A stretch of DNA of 64,000 nt from Izhakiella australiensis (GCF_002006995.1 NZ_MRUL01000010.1:92407-156406), one strand, 5' to 3'. Shown: positions 54,295-63,374, counted from the stretch's first letter. Numbers and translations are program-made. The notes: generated by a model not told the origin, from the sequence alone.

Positions 54295-55260
54295 ATGCGC
54301 ATAGGACATCATCAGCTTCGCAATCGTCTGATTGCCGCGCCGATGGCTGGCATCACTGACAGACCGTTCAGGACGCTATGTCATGCGATGGGAGCTGGCA
54401 TGACCGTATCGGAGATGTTGTCGTCCAATCCCGAAGTCTGGGCCAGCGATAAATCTCGTCTGCGTATGGTGCATCGTGATGAATCCGGTATTCGGGCCGT
54501 GCAAATTGCCGGCTGCGATCCTGATGAGATGGCGCAAGCGGCGCGCATTAATGTGGCCTCTGGCGCTCAGCTCATCGACATTAACATGGGGTGCCCCGCC
54601 AAAAAGGTGAATCGCAAGATGGCTGGTTCTGCTTTATTGCAGTATCCCTCACTTGTCGCTTCGATCCTTAAAGCGGTGGTCAACGCTGTTGATGTCCCCG
54701 TTACGCTCAAAATACGTACCGGGTGGAATAGCGAAAACCGTAACTGTGTAGAGATTGCCCAATTGGCTGAACGCTGTGGCATTCAGGCTTTAACCATTCA
54801 CGGGCGTACCCGCGCCTGCTTGTTCAATGGTGAAGCAGAATACGACAGCATTCGGACAGTTAAGCAGAACGTTGCTATTCCGGTTATTGCGAATGGCGAC
54901 ATAACTGACCCGCTTAAAGCCAGGGCAGTGCTCGACTATACCGGGGCGGATGCCCTGATGATAGGACGTGCTGCTCAGGGAAGACCCTGGATCTTCCGGG
55001 AAATCCAGCATTATCTGGACACTGGAGAGCTGCTGGCACCGATGCCACTCGCTGAAGTCAAGCGCTTGCTTATCGGGCACATACGTGAGCTACATGACTT
55101 TTATGGTCAGGCTAAGGGATATCGTATCGCTCGTAAGCACGTTTCCTGGTATTTACAGGAACACGCTCCAGATGACCAGTTTCGGCGCACATTCAACGCC
55201 ATTGAGGATGCCAGCGAACAGCTGGAGGCGTTGGAGGCATACTTCGAAAAACTTGCGTAA
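54295..55260 (+). CDS. dusB: DusB, tRNA-dihydrouridine synthase B
   Basis: DusB reduces uridine 17 in tRNA D-loops to dihydrouridine with FMN. ATG 54295 gives 321 residues, the E. coli length ([22 protein letters not shown]); the frame opens 15 bases earlier. It has the TIM-barrel motifs [11 protein letters not shown] with the catalytic cysteine, [15 protein letters not shown], and the FMN-phosphate loop [15 protein letters not shown]. It is translated with fis, whose synthesis depends on it. Confidence 0.95.
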   Translation: MRIGHHQLRNRLIAAPMAGITDRPFRTLCHAMGAGMTVSEMLSSNPEVWASDKSRLRMVHRDESGIRAVQIAGCDPDEMAQAARINVASGAQLIDINMGCPAKKVNRKMAGSALLQYPSLVASILKAVVNAVDVPVTLKIRTGWNSENRNCVEIAQLAERCGIQALTIHGRTRACLFNGEAEYDSIRTVKQNVAIPVIANGDITDPLKARAVLDYTGADALMIGRAAQGRPWIFREIQHYLDTGELLAPMPLAEVKRLLIGHIRELHDFYGQAKGYRIARKHVSWYLQEHAPDDQFRRTFNAIEDASEQLEALEAYFEKLA

Positions 55261-55285
55261 ACAGAAATAAAGAGCTGACAGAACT

Positions 55286-55582
55286 ATGTTCGAACAACGC
55301 GTAAATTCTGACGTACTGACCGTTTCTACCGTTAACTCTCAGGATCAGGTAACCCAAAAGCCCCTGCGCGATTCGGTTAAGCAGGCACTGAAGAACTATT
55401 TTGCTCAATTGAATGGCCAGGATGTTAATGACCTTTATGAGCTGGTACTGGCTGAAGTAGAACAGCCACTGTTGGACATGGTGATGCAATACACCCGTGG
55501 CAACCAAACCCGCGCAGCCCTGATGATGGGCATCAACCGCGGTACTCTGCGTAAGAAGCTGAAAAAATACGGCATGAACTGA
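55286..55582 (+). CDS. fis: Fis, nucleoid-associated DNA-binding protein
   Basis: Fis bends DNA and controls rRNA promoters, recombination and growth-phase genes. The 98-residue protein appears identical, from memory, to E. coli Fis: an N-terminal beta-hairpin arm (residues 11-26), dimer helices, and the C-terminal helix-turn-helix ending [14 protein letters not shown]. It follows dusB by 25 bases in the standard operon. Beyond its terminator the E. coli order breaks. Confidence 0.98.
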
Positions 55583-55608
55583 TAGCACTGAGCTATCTTC
55601 TCATGCAT

Positions 55609-55644
55609 AAAAAGGCGTTAGTCATATGATTAAACGCCTTTTTT
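55609..55644 (+). terminator. Terminator after fis
   Basis: AAAGGCGTT (55611-55619) pairs with AACGCCTTT (55633-55641), followed by T (to 55644). It ends dusB-fis. Confidence 0.85.
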
Positions 55645-55679
55645 ATGCCTGAATATATCCTGTCAAAAAATGGCGTACA

Positions 55680-56417
55680 TTAAGCCCTGAAACCAATTGG
55701 CCTCAATGGCGAACCGGAACCATTAATAATGGGTAGCGGAGCGGCAACAAAATAGCTACGCAGGCCAAGCTTGTCCAGATTCGTCAGCATTTCGATAATC
55801 AAAATATTATTAGGCAGCCAGTGCTTCAGATGTCCCGGAGCAGGCCCAGCTACGCCATCAACAATCGCGATTTCAACCGCGACGGTATCAGCACCAATCG
55901 CTTTTATGTTGCGCTCTTTGAACAGGATAGCGGCGTCCTCAGCCATTCCAGGCGAATTATTGGCATACCATTGAGCATGGTTATCTGCGCGCCAGTAGCG
56001 CGCCATCCAGCCAAAATTTATCAATGCGATCTCCCCTTCGCCGACGGCTACGTTATGCTCAGCTTCATAATCCCTAATCATTGCAGCCGTAATCAAATCT
56101 CCTGGCCCAAGTACCAGCGGGGCAAAATCATACACAACAGCCGGACCAATCAGGCAGGTCACCTCAAGCTCATCAACACTACATAGGCCTGCATGATTAT
56201 GAAAAGGCGCATCAACATGGCATCCCGCATGTTCGGGTAGCATCAGGCACTGACAAGCGTAGCCGTCATGCTCATGATTGACCGTAGGATCAATAATCAG
56301 ATGAGGATGCGTTGGCCACTTTGGAATACCAGGCTCAAGACGCGGTGCCAAATCAATCGCCTCGGCGCGGCTAATCAACTCATGTATTTTATTCGTAAAA
56401 TCAGATGGATAAGACAT
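55680..56417 (-). CDS. Cyclase-family (kynurenine formamidase-like) metal hydrolase
   Basis: This 245-residue protein belongs to the cyclase family (PF04199), which includes kynurenine formamidase and isatin hydrolase: metal-dependent enzymes that open cyclic or linear amides. The metal site H-X3-H-X-D-X3-H is intact at His63, His67, Asp69 and His73 (EHAGCHVDAPFH), with a cysteine where the family signature HxGTH has threonine. A second conserved block, KAIGADTVAVE, lies near 170. A palindromic operator sits just upstream of its ribosome site. It is absent from this place in E. coli and is opposite a nucleoside-permease-family gene. Its substrate is unknown. Confidence 0.8.
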   Translation of the reverse strand: MSYPSDFTNKIHELISRAEAIDLAPRLEPGIPKWPTHPHLIIDPTVNHEHDGYACQCLMLPEHAGCHVDAPFHNHAGLCSVDELEVTCLIGPAVVYDFAPLVLGPGDLITAAMIRDYEAEHNVAVGEGEIALINFGWMARYWRADNHAQWYANNSPGMAEDAAILFKERNIKAIGADTVAVEIAIVDGVAGPAPGHLKHWLPNNILIIEMLTNLDKLGLRSYFVAAPLPIINGSGSPLRPIGFRA

Positions 56418-56426
56418 TTACACCTC

Positions 56427-56444
56427 ATTAAAAACGTTTTTAAT
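56427..56444. promoter_or_regulatory. LacI-type operator 1
   Basis: ATTAAAAACGTTTTTAAT is an exact 18-bp palindrome with a central CG, the hallmark of LacI/GalR-family sites. It is 9 bases upstream of the cyclase ATG, against its ribosome site (GAGGTG at 56421-56426). Confidence 0.65.
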
Positions 56445-56719
56445 TTCATTTACGTATCTCAGATGATTGGATGTTGTTCAAGCCTTCGCCGGGTGATTCA
56501 TAAAATTACGACTGAGCAAAATACGGCCAAAATGGGCAATAACCAGTTTATTCATCTTTAAAACCTATTAAAGCAATTACTTAATCCAATAAATATAAAT
56601 TTAAAAAAATAAAAAACTAATTTATGGTTTGGGAGCTGGATCAAGGATTCCGCATAAATGTAAAAAAATTGTTGGAATGTATGAGCCATCAAGCCCGATT
56701 TATGGTTAGAATAAATACT

Positions 56720-56739
56720 AAATAAAAACGTTTTTATTT
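56720..56739. promoter_or_regulatory. LacI-type operator 2
   Basis: AAATAAAAACGTTTTTATTT is an exact 20-bp palindrome sharing the AAAAACGTTTTT core with operator 1. Its centre is 294 bases from that of operator 1, about 28 helical turns, so a tetrameric or bridging repressor could loop the DNA. Confidence 0.65.
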
Positions 56740-56938
56740 TTTCAAGGCGGTAAATGACGAATAATTACTCATATCAATCAGCAAGTAAAATCGCCTTTCC
56801 GGTGAAACAAGGCGCGGCTGGCAGACCGGATAACGCGTTCTGAACTCCTGTTCAGACACATCTCCGGGAAAGCGGCTCATCAGCGCAGGTGTAATTTATT
56901 GACTGAAGAAATACCCTCCGGAAAGGAATACATATACC

Positions 56939-56960
56939 CTGATAATAAAATAATTATCAG
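56939..56960. repeat. Inverted repeat upstream of the permease gene
   Basis: CTGATAAT (56939-56946) and ATTATCAG (56953-56960) are exact reverse complements with a 6-base A/T loop, 121 bases before the permease start. It could be a second regulator site or a leader hairpin. Confidence 0.45.
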
Positions 56961-57081
56961 GCAAGGACTATCGCCTAAAAAATAAAAATTTATTCAATAC
57001 ATTAATAAACCAGTTTAAACATGAATATTATCGCTGTCAGAATAATTTATATTACCCACCTTCAATCAGAGAATCCGCTTT

Positions 57082-58356
57082 ATGAAAAGTTATAAGTCAC
57101 GGTTGTCTCTTATGATGTTTCTTGAATATTTCATTTGGGGCTCATGGTACGTACCACTATGGGCTTTTCTTAGTAGCAATGGATTTTCAGCAGTAGAAAT
57201 AGCCTGGTGCTATTCATGTTCAGCCATTGCGGCAATTTTGTCACCGATTCTGGTTGGCTCGCTAGCTGATAGATATTTTCAGGCACAAAAAGTACTGTCA
57301 TTTTTATTAATCGCCAGCGGGATATTAATATTCTTTGCTGCCCAACAACATCACTTTAGTACATTTTTACCCATACTGATGCTTTACGCACTGGCATATA
57401 TGCCAACTCTGGCATTAACCAACAGTATCGCATTTTCTTATGTCGATGATGTTGAACGCGATTTTCCCCGGATAAGAGTCATGGGGACCATAGGTTGGAT
57501 CGTTTCAGGACTTTTCTGCGGCTTCCTGCTGCCATCAATGGGACTGGGGAACGTTGCTGCCAGTAATATTCCACTGCTGGTAACGGCAGTCGCATCGATA
57601 ATTTTAGGCATATATTCTCTGACTTTACCGGCAACAGAGCCTAAAAGTACTGGAAAATTTAGCTTTAGCCTGGCGCTAGGTCTTGATGCGTTGCAACTAT
57701 TAAAAAATAAAAGTTTTCTGGTCTTTTTCATTTGCTCATTTCTCTTTAGCGTTCCTCTGGCTTTTTACGCCATATTTGCAGAAGGCTATCTCACCGAAGC
57801 TGGATTACCAAATGCTACTGGCTGGATGACGCTTGGACAGCTATCAGAAATTTTTTGCATGCTGGCATTACCCTTTTTTATTAAGCGTTTCGGCATTGGC
57901 AAAGTATTATTATTAGGCTTTATTACTGCAGCCTTGCGTTACGTATTTTTCTACTTTGGTGGCGATCAAAATATACTAACCTTTGGTCTATTGTTCCTTG
58001 GTATATTAATGCATGGCGTAAGCTACGATTTTTACTTCGTCACTGCGTATATCTATGTGGATACTAAGGCGCCAGTAGAAATACGCAACTCAGCGCAGGG
58101 GTTGATCACCGTGGCTTGTCAGGGAATTGGTAGCCTGCTGGGATTCCGCCTGGGCGGCTATCTGATGCAGGAGCTGTTTGCTTATGATAAGCCGCATAAT
58201 GGCCTGACCTATAACTGGTCCGGTATGTGGCTGTTTGGTAGCGCTATTATCGCGGTAATTATGTTCGCTTTTATCCTGCTTTTCCGCGATGGCAAACGGA
58301 CTGGTGAAGTACCGGTAGCGCTAAATGGCAAAATAGCCTCCGAAAGACAAGAATAA
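57082..58356 (+). CDS. Nucleoside:proton symporter-family permease (NupG/XapB-like)
   Basis: This 424-residue major facilitator has about twelve membrane segments and resembles the NHS family (NupG, XapB). Shared features are FLEYFIWGSWYVPLW near the N terminus, ALAYMPTLALTNSIAF, the FPRIRVMGTIGWI segment after helix 4, and GVSYDFYFVTAYIYVD and SAQGLITVACQGIGS in the second half. It likely imports a nucleoside or similar sugar-linked compound. It is divergent from the cyclase-family gene, separated by two operators. Its first half is A/T-rich. The substrate is not predictable here. Confidence 0.82.
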   Translation: MKSYKSRLSLMMFLEYFIWGSWYVPLWAFLSSNGFSAVEIAWCYSCSAIAAILSPILVGSLADRYFQAQKVLSFLLIASGILIFFAAQQHHFSTFLPILMLYALAYMPTLALTNSIAFSYVDDVERDFPRIRVMGTIGWIVSGLFCGFLLPSMGLGNVAASNIPLLVTAVASIILGIYSLTLPATEPKSTGKFSFSLALGLDALQLLKNKSFLVFFICSFLFSVPLAFYAIFAEGYLTEAGLPNATGWMTLGQLSEIFCMLALPFFIKRFGIGKVLLLGFITAALRYVFFYFGGDQNILTFGLLFLGILMHGVSYDFYFVTAYIYVDTKAPVEIRNSAQGLITVACQGIGSLLGFRLGGYLMQELFAYDKPHNGLTYNWSGMWLFGSAIIAVIMFAFILLFRDGKRTGEVPVALNGKIASERQE

Positions 58357-58422
58357 ATCTCGTTACAGTGCCCGCAATTACCCGCAGGCTGTAGGGGTCG
58401 TCAGGCCCGGTTATCAGAACTC

Positions 58423-58455
58423 AAAAAGCGCTATATCTGACGTGTAGCGCTTTTT
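58423..58455 (+). terminator. Terminator after the permease gene
   Basis: AAAAAGCGCTA (58423-58433) pairs with TAGCGCTTTTT (58445-58455). It is a perfect 11-bp stem with A-run and T-run, able to work in both directions. Confidence 0.88.
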
Positions 58456-58536
58456 ATCTTCTTATCTTTCAAAATTTCCTCACTACTCTAGCTAATCGCG
58501 CTTTGATCACAGTTTTTTAACATTACCTTACCGACT

Positions 58537-58582
58537 TGCACCAATTGTGATCGGCAATATTGTTTTGCCCCCTTATGGTGCG
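58537..58582. promoter_or_regulatory. NtrC-like enhancer sites
   Basis: TGCCCC-CTTAT-GGTGCG (58566-58582) matches the NtrC consensus TGCACC-N5-GGTGCA in 10 of 12 positions. A half-matching site begins TGCACC at 58537. Their centres are about 109 and 138 bp upstream of the expected sigma-54 start, the classic enhancer distance. Confidence 0.7.
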
Positions 58583-58656
58583 CAATATTAGTCTATCTTT
58601 CAAAATGTAACCGTTCACTGAGAAACATCTTCAATAAATTCAGGCCGCTGCTGTGT

Positions 58657-58672
58657 TGGCATCAGCTTTGCA
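58657..58672 (+). promoter_or_regulatory. Sigma-54 promoter of aapJQMP
   Basis: TGGCATCAGCTTTGCA has GG at 58658-58659 and GC at 58670-58671, exactly GG-N10-GC, and matches TGGCAY-N5-TTGCA. Transcription should start near 58683, 77 bases before aapJ. The E. coli homologues yhdWXYZ are known members of the NtrC regulon. Confidence 0.8.
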
Positions 58673-58759
58673 GTGTCGTGAATGGCTTGCGCCGCAGACA
58701 GGAAAAACGCACCGAAGTGCATCACCGATAACAATATGATTTTGCCACACAGGATGCTT

Positions 58760-59785
58760 ATGAAAAAAATCACGCTTACCACTCTGATTACCGCCGCAGT
58801 GCTCTTTTCGGTTGCAAATCAGGCTCACGCTGGCGCCACTCTGGACGCTATTAAGAAAAAAGGTTTTATTCAATGCGGCATCAGCGATGGTCTGCCCGGC
58901 TTTTCTTACGCCGACGCTAGCGGTAAGTTTACCGGTATCGACGTTGATGTTTGCCGGGCTGCCGCGGCGGCAGTATTTGGCGATGACAAAAAAGTGAAAT
59001 ACACCCCGCTGACGGCCAAAGAGCGCTTCACCGCGCTGCAATCTGGCGAAGTGGATATCCTGTCGCGCAACACCACATGGACCTCTTCGCGTGATGGCGG
59101 AATGGGCTTCTTATTTGCTGGCGTGAACTATTACGACGGCATTGGTTTTCTGACCCATAAAAAAGCCGGGCTGAAGAGTGCTAAAGAGCTCGATGGTGCA
59201 ACCGTGTGTATTCAGGCGGGTACCGATACCGAGCTCAACGTTGCGGATTATTTCAAAGCCAACAAAATGCAATACACGCCGGTAACCTTTGACCGCTCCG
59301 ACGAGTCCGCCAAAGCGCTTGATACAGGCCGCTGTGATACCCTGGCTTCCGATCAGTCACAACTCTATGCTTTGCGTATTAAGCTGGGCAAACCTGATGA
59401 CTTCATCGTGCTGCCGGAAGTTATCTCCAAAGAACCGCTGGGACCGGTAGTGCGTCGTGGTGATGATGACTGGTTTACCATCGTCAAATGGTCGCTTTTC
59501 GCAATGCTGAATGCTGAAGAAATGGGAATTTCATCTAAAAATGTTGACCAGATGGCGGCCAAACCCACTACGCCAGATATGGCACATTTACTTGGAACCG
59601 AAGGCGATTTTGGCAAGGATCTGAAACTAAACAACAAATGGGCTTATAACATCATTAAGCAGGTTGGTAACTATCAGGAAAGCTTTGAGCGTAACGTTGG
59701 CAAAGATAGCCCGCTGGGTATCGCTCGCGGTCAGAATGCGCTGTGGAACAAAGGTGGCATCCAGTACGCTCCGCCGGTTCGTTAA
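58760..59785 (+). CDS. aapJ: Amino-acid ABC transporter substrate-binding protein (AapJ/YhdW)
   Basis: AapJ is the periplasmic receptor of a general L-amino-acid ABC importer. ATG 58760 gives 341 residues with a Sec signal (MKKITLTTLITAAVLFSVANQAHA, cleaved near 24) followed by GATLDAIKKKGFIQCGISDGL. Other conserved parts are LSRNTTWTSSRDGGMGF and SDQSQLYALRI. AGGA lies 5 bases before the ATG; the frame open to 58682 is upstream promoter DNA. In E. coli K-12 the matching yhdW is a disrupted pseudogene; here it is intact. Confidence 0.94.
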   Translation: MKKITLTTLITAAVLFSVANQAHAGATLDAIKKKGFIQCGISDGLPGFSYADASGKFTGIDVDVCRAAAAAVFGDDKKVKYTPLTAKERFTALQSGEVDILSRNTTWTSSRDGGMGFLFAGVNYYDGIGFLTHKKAGLKSAKELDGATVCIQAGTDTELNVADYFKANKMQYTPVTFDRSDESAKALDTGRCDTLASDQSQLYALRIKLGKPDDFIVLPEVISKEPLGPVVRRGDDDWFTIVKWSLFAMLNAEEMGISSKNVDQMAAKPTTPDMAHLLGTEGDFGKDLKLNNKWAYNIIKQVGNYQESFERNVGKDSPLGIARGQNALWNKGGIQYAPPVR

Positions 59786-59799
59786 TTCCTTTTTGTCAC

Positions 59800-59825
59800 T
59801 CAGGAGCGCTTTTTTGCGCTCCTGA
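59800..59825 (+). terminator. Intercistronic hairpin between aapJ and aapQ
   Basis: CAGGAGCGC (59801-59809) pairs with GCGCTCCTG (59816-59824) around a T6 loop, extended by one T:A pair. No T-run follows. Such hairpins after binding-protein genes commonly stabilise the upstream mRNA, giving more receptor than permease. Confidence 0.6.
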
Positions 59826-59851
59826 TTTCTCTATGCAACAGAGGTTTTAAC

Positions 59852-61030
59852 ATGTCACAACGCCCAACCGGCAAAAGGGATTTTTCTTTCGGTAATCCTG
59901 TAGTACGTGCCTGGGTATTTCAGATTATTGCCGTCGTGGCCGTGGCAACGACGCTGATATATCTAATCCATAATACGATCATTAACCTTGATAATCGCGG
60001 TATCACCTCCGGATTTGGTTTTTTACAACGCAGTGCCGGTTTCGGTATTGTTCAGCATTTAATCGACTACAGTGAAGGCGATACATACGCTCGCGTCTTT
60101 CTGGTCGGCCTGACAAATACCTTACTTGTCTCAGCCCTGTGTATCGTTTTTGCCTCCATCCTTGGCTTTATCGTTGGCTTATCACGCCTGTCGGACAACT
60201 GGCTACTGCGGAAACTGTCGACCGTTTACATTGAGATTTTCCGTAACATTCCCCCTTTACTGCAGATTTTCTTCTGGTACTTCGCCGTACTGCGTAACCT
60301 GCCAGGTCCGCGTCAGGCACTGAGCGCCTTTGATCTGGCATTTGTCAGTAACCGCGGGCTTTATATTCCCTGGCCGGAATATACCTCAGGTACACTGCCT
60401 TTTTTAGCTGCACTATTAGTCGCACTGGCTTGCGCCATTGGACTGTTTCGCTACAACCGCACTCGTCAGCTGAAAACAGGCCTGCTACATCGCAGCTGGC
60501 CGTGGATAGTGACTATGTTTATCGTCTTCCCTGCGATTGCTCATCTGTTCGCCGGCGCGGCAACCCACTGGGACGTTCCCGCCCTGCGCGGCTTCAACTT
60601 TCGCGGCGGCTTTGCCCTGATACCGGAGCTGGCCGCACTCACGTTGGCGTTATCTATCTATACCTCAACCTTCATTGCCGAGGTCATTCGCTCTGGAATC
60701 CAATCCGTACCCCATGGACAGAGTGAAGCCGCCCGCTCTCTTGGTCTGCCGAATCAGGTAACGCTTCGTCAGGTGATCATTCCGCAGGCAATGCGCGTCA
60801 TAATCCCACCGCTGACCAGTCAGTATCTGAATATTGTCAAAAACTCATCATTGGCGGCGGCTATCGGCTATCCGGATATGGTGTCACTGTTTGCCGGTAC
60901 GGTGTTAAACCAAACCGGGCAGGCCATTGAAACGATTGCCATTACCATGGCGGTCTATCTGGTTATCAGCCTGTGCATTTCGTTATTAATGAATATTTAT
61001 AACCGCAAAATTGCCTTGATCGAGCGCTAA
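59852..61030 (+). CDS. aapQ: Amino-acid ABC transporter permease (AapQ/YhdX)
   Basis: AapQ is one of two membrane permeases of the general amino-acid importer. The 392-residue protein has about eight membrane segments and the EAA loop (SEAARSLGLPNQVTLRQVIIPQAMR) near residues 289-313, which docks to the ATPase. The large insert before the final domain is typical of this subfamily. Confidence 0.94.
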   Translation: MSQRPTGKRDFSFGNPVVRAWVFQIIAVVAVATTLIYLIHNTIINLDNRGITSGFGFLQRSAGFGIVQHLIDYSEGDTYARVFLVGLTNTLLVSALCIVFASILGFIVGLSRLSDNWLLRKLSTVYIEIFRNIPPLLQIFFWYFAVLRNLPGPRQALSAFDLAFVSNRGLYIPWPEYTSGTLPFLAALLVALACAIGLFRYNRTRQLKTGLLHRSWPWIVTMFIVFPAIAHLFAGAATHWDVPALRGFNFRGGFALIPELAALTLALSIYTSTFIAEVIRSGIQSVPHGQSEAARSLGLPNQVTLRQVIIPQAMRVIIPPLTSQYLNIVKNSSLAAAIGYPDMVSLFAGTVLNQTGQAIETIAITMAVYLVISLCISLLMNIYNRKIALIER

Positions 61031-61044
61031 GAGGTACAGGACAG

Positions 61045-62145
61045 ATGACAATATCGACACATGAAACACCTCCTGTCGCCAGCTCGCCTTTAATTCGCAT
61101 GCTGCACTGGGTACGTAAAAATCTGTTTTCCAGCTGGGGGAACTCCCTGCTGACGCTGGTTTGTCTGTGGATTATCTGGTCGGTAATCCCACCGGCCCTT
61201 AACTGGCTGATCTTCCAGGCTAACTGGATTGGTGAAACCCGAGCCGACTGCACTAAAGCCGGTGCTTGCTGGGTCTTTATTCATCAACGCTTTGGCCAGT
61301 TTATGTATGGACTCTATCCGCACGAACTGCGCTGGCGCATCAATCTGGCGTTGGTGATCGGTCTGCTAAGCATCCTGCCGATGTTTATCAAAGCAATGTC
61401 ACATCGTGCCCGTTACATTGCCTGCTGGGCCATTATTTATCCGGTTATTGTCTGGGTGCTGCTTTACGGTGGCTTCTTCGGCCTTGAACGGGTTGAAACC
61501 CGCCAGTGGGGCGGGCTGACGTTAACGCTGATTATCGCCTCGGTCGGTATCGCCGGCGCGCTGCCGCTGGGGATTTTGTTGGCGCTGGCTCGCCGTTCCG
61601 ATATGCCTGTCGTTCGCACGCTGTCGACAATTTTCATCGAATTCTGGCGCGGCGTGCCCCTTATTACCGTGTTGTTCATGTCCTCGGTAATGCTACCGCT
61701 GTTTATGTCTGAAGGGACCAGCATCGACAAGCTTATCCGCGCGCTGGTTGGCGTGGTGATGTTTCAGTCCGCCTACGTTGCCGAAGTGGTGCGTGGCGGG
61801 TTACAGGCGCTGCCCAAAGGACAGTATGAGGCGGCGAAGTCACTCGCTTTAAGCTACTGGAAAACGCAGCTGTTAGTCATTTTACCGCAGGCGTTAAAGC
61901 TAACGATTCCGGGTCTGGTCAATACCATCATTGCCTTATTCAAAGATACCAGCCTGGTGATCATCATCGGCTTATTCGATCTGTTCAGTAGCGTACAGCA
62001 GGCAACAGTTGACCCGGCGTGGCTCGGCATGTCGACTGAAGGTTACATTTTCGCCGCGCTGGTTTACTGGATTTTTTGTTTTAGCATGTCGCGCTACAGC
62101 CAGCATCTGGAAAGGCGCTTTCACACCGGGCGTAAATCGCACTGA
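61045..62145 (+). CDS. aapM: Amino-acid ABC transporter permease (AapM/YhdY)
   Basis: AapM is the second permease and dimerises with AapQ. The 366-residue protein has multiple membrane segments and the EAA motif ([25 protein letters not shown], residues about 262-286). It starts 14 bases after aapQ and precedes aapP by 8 bases. Confidence 0.94.
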   Translation: MTISTHETPPVASSPLIRMLHWVRKNLFSSWGNSLLTLVCLWIIWSVIPPALNWLIFQANWIGETRADCTKAGACWVFIHQRFGQFMYGLYPHELRWRINLALVIGLLSILPMFIKAMSHRARYIACWAIIYPVIVWVLLYGGFFGLERVETRQWGGLTLTLIIASVGIAGALPLGILLALARRSDMPVVRTLSTIFIEFWRGVPLITVLFMSSVMLPLFMSEGTSIDKLIRALVGVVMFQSAYVAEVVRGGLQALPKGQYEAAKSLALSYWKTQLLVILPQALKLTIPGLVNTIIALFKDTSLVIIIGLFDLFSSVQQATVDPAWLGMSTEGYIFAALVYWIFCFSMSRYSQHLERRFHTGRKSH

Positions 62146-62153
62146 GGTATTAT

Positions 62154-62912
62154 ATGACGCAACTCACTTCGCCATCTGTTGATGCGATTATCACGCTCGA
62201 AAACGTTAACAAATGGTACGGCCAGTTTCACGTGCTGAAAGATATCAATCTGTCGGTAAAATCCCGCGAACGTATCGTACTGTGCGGCCCGTCTGGCTCG
62301 GGTAAATCGACAACCATCAGATGTATCAATCATCTTGAAGAGCATCAGCAAGGACGCATTGTGGTTGATGGTATTCATCTGAATAACGACCTGCGCAATA
62401 TTGAAAAAGTGCGCACTGAAGTGGGCATGGTATTTCAGCACTTCAATCTGTTTCCGCACCTAACCGTACTGCAAAACTGCACTTTAGCGCCGATCTGGGT
62501 GCGTAAGACTGCAAAAAAGGAGGCTGAAGAGCTGGCGATGCATTACCTTCAGCGCGTAAGGATCGCGGAGCACGCGCATAAATTTCCCGGACAGCTATCC
62601 GGCGGCCAGCAGCAGCGCGTGGCGATCGCCCGCTCGCTGTGCATGAAACCGAAGATCATGTTGTTCGATGAACCCACTTCTGCGCTGGATCCGGAGATGG
62701 TCAAGGAAGTGCTGGACACCATGATCGGCCTTGCCGAAGACGGCATGACCATGGTTTGCGTTACGCATGAGATGGGATTTGCTCGTACGGTAGCAGACCG
62801 GGTGATCTTCATGGATCGCGGCGAGATCGTTGAACAAGCCCCTCCCGGCGAGTTTTTCGCCAACCCGAGGTCAGAACGCACGCGCGCTTTCCTGTCGCAG
62901 GTTATTCACTAA
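62154..62912 (+). CDS. aapP: Amino-acid ABC transporter ATPase (AapP/YhdZ)
   Basis: AapP powers the importer. The 252-residue ATPase has Walker [10 protein letters not shown] near 44-52, a QHFNLFPH Q-loop near 94-101, the signature [15 protein letters not shown], and Walker [15 protein letters not shown] with the switch His in VTHEM. It is the last gene of the operon and is followed by a terminator. Confidence 0.96.
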   Translation: MTQLTSPSVDAIITLENVNKWYGQFHVLKDINLSVKSRERIVLCGPSGSGKSTTIRCINHLEEHQQGRIVVDGIHLNNDLRNIEKVRTEVGMVFQHFNLFPHLTVLQNCTLAPIWVRKTAKKEAEELAMHYLQRVRIAEHAHKFPGQLSGGQQQRVAIARSLCMKPKIMLFDEPTSALDPEMVKEVLDTMIGLAEDGMTMVCVTHEMGFARTVADRVIFMDRGEIVEQAPPGEFFANPRSERTRAFLSQVIH

Positions 62913-62934
62913 TTGACGTGATAACCTGATATTC

Positions 62935-62956
62935 ACCCGGCGCACGCCGGGTTTTT
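62935..62956 (+). terminator. Terminator after aapP
   Basis: ACCCGGC (62935-62941) pairs with GCCGGGT (62946-62952) around GCAC, with five T from 62952 to 62956. Confidence 0.85.
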
Positions 62957-63184
62957 AATAACAGCCAGTTAATCCAGACGCTTCGATATCCCTCTTTATC
63001 TACTGTCATATCTACCAGCAGCGTCCACACGAGATGATACTGGTAGCGACAGAATAGGTGTGAGGCGGATTCACATCGGCTTCTGCGACACCGATTTGTT
63101 AACCGCAAATCAAGGCAGGATTTAGCAGGCGCATTTTGCGGGCAAAGTGCCACATCAACGCTGATTTATAAGACTGACAAAGCA
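62957..63184. other. Gene-free spacer between aapP and the rRNA operon
   Basis: These 228 bases hold no gene or structure I can name. They separate the plus-strand aap operon from the minus-strand rRNA operon. Confidence 0.6.
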
Positions 63185-63213
63185 AAAAAGCCCCGCGCTT
63201 TCGCACGGGGCTT
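63184..63213 (-). terminator. rRNA operon terminator
   Basis: AAGCCCCG (63188-63195) and CGGGGCTT (63206-63213) form a stem; on the minus strand it is followed by six T (63189-63184). It ends the rRNA operon after the second 5S gene. Confidence 0.88.
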
Positions 63214-63225
63214 CTTCTTTATATG

Positions 63226-63345
63226 ATGCCTGGCAGTTCCCTACTCTCGCATGGGGAGACCCCACACTACCATCGGCGCTACGGCGTTTCACTTCTGAGT
63301 TCGGCATGGGGTCAGGTGGGACCACCGCGCTAAAGCCGCCAGGCA
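63226..63345 (-). rRNA. rrf: 5S rRNA (distal copy)
   Basis: The complement reads TGCCTGGCGGC at its 5' end and AACTGCCAGGCAT at its 3' end, the standard enterobacterial 5S termini, over 120 bases. It is identical to the other 5S in the window and lies after tRNA-Thr, like E. coli rrfF in rrnD. Confidence 0.97.
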
Positions 63346-63374
63346 AATTCTTTTTACCGAACTCGTGCTTTAAC

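Larger units (their letters stand above)
56418..57081. other. AT-rich divergent control region of the cyclase/permease islet
   Basis: These 664 bases hold no supportable gene. They contain two palindromes (56427-56444 and 56720-56739) with the shared core AAAAACGTTTTT, and a further inverted repeat (56939-56960) nearer the permease gene. The DNA is much richer in A/T than the housekeeping genes around it, which fits acquired DNA. Confidence 0.7.
58357..58759. other. Control region between the permease and aapJ
   Basis: These 403 bases hold no gene. They contain a strong terminator (58423-58455), NtrC-like sites (58537-58582) and a sigma-54 promoter (58657-58672). Confidence 0.75.
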
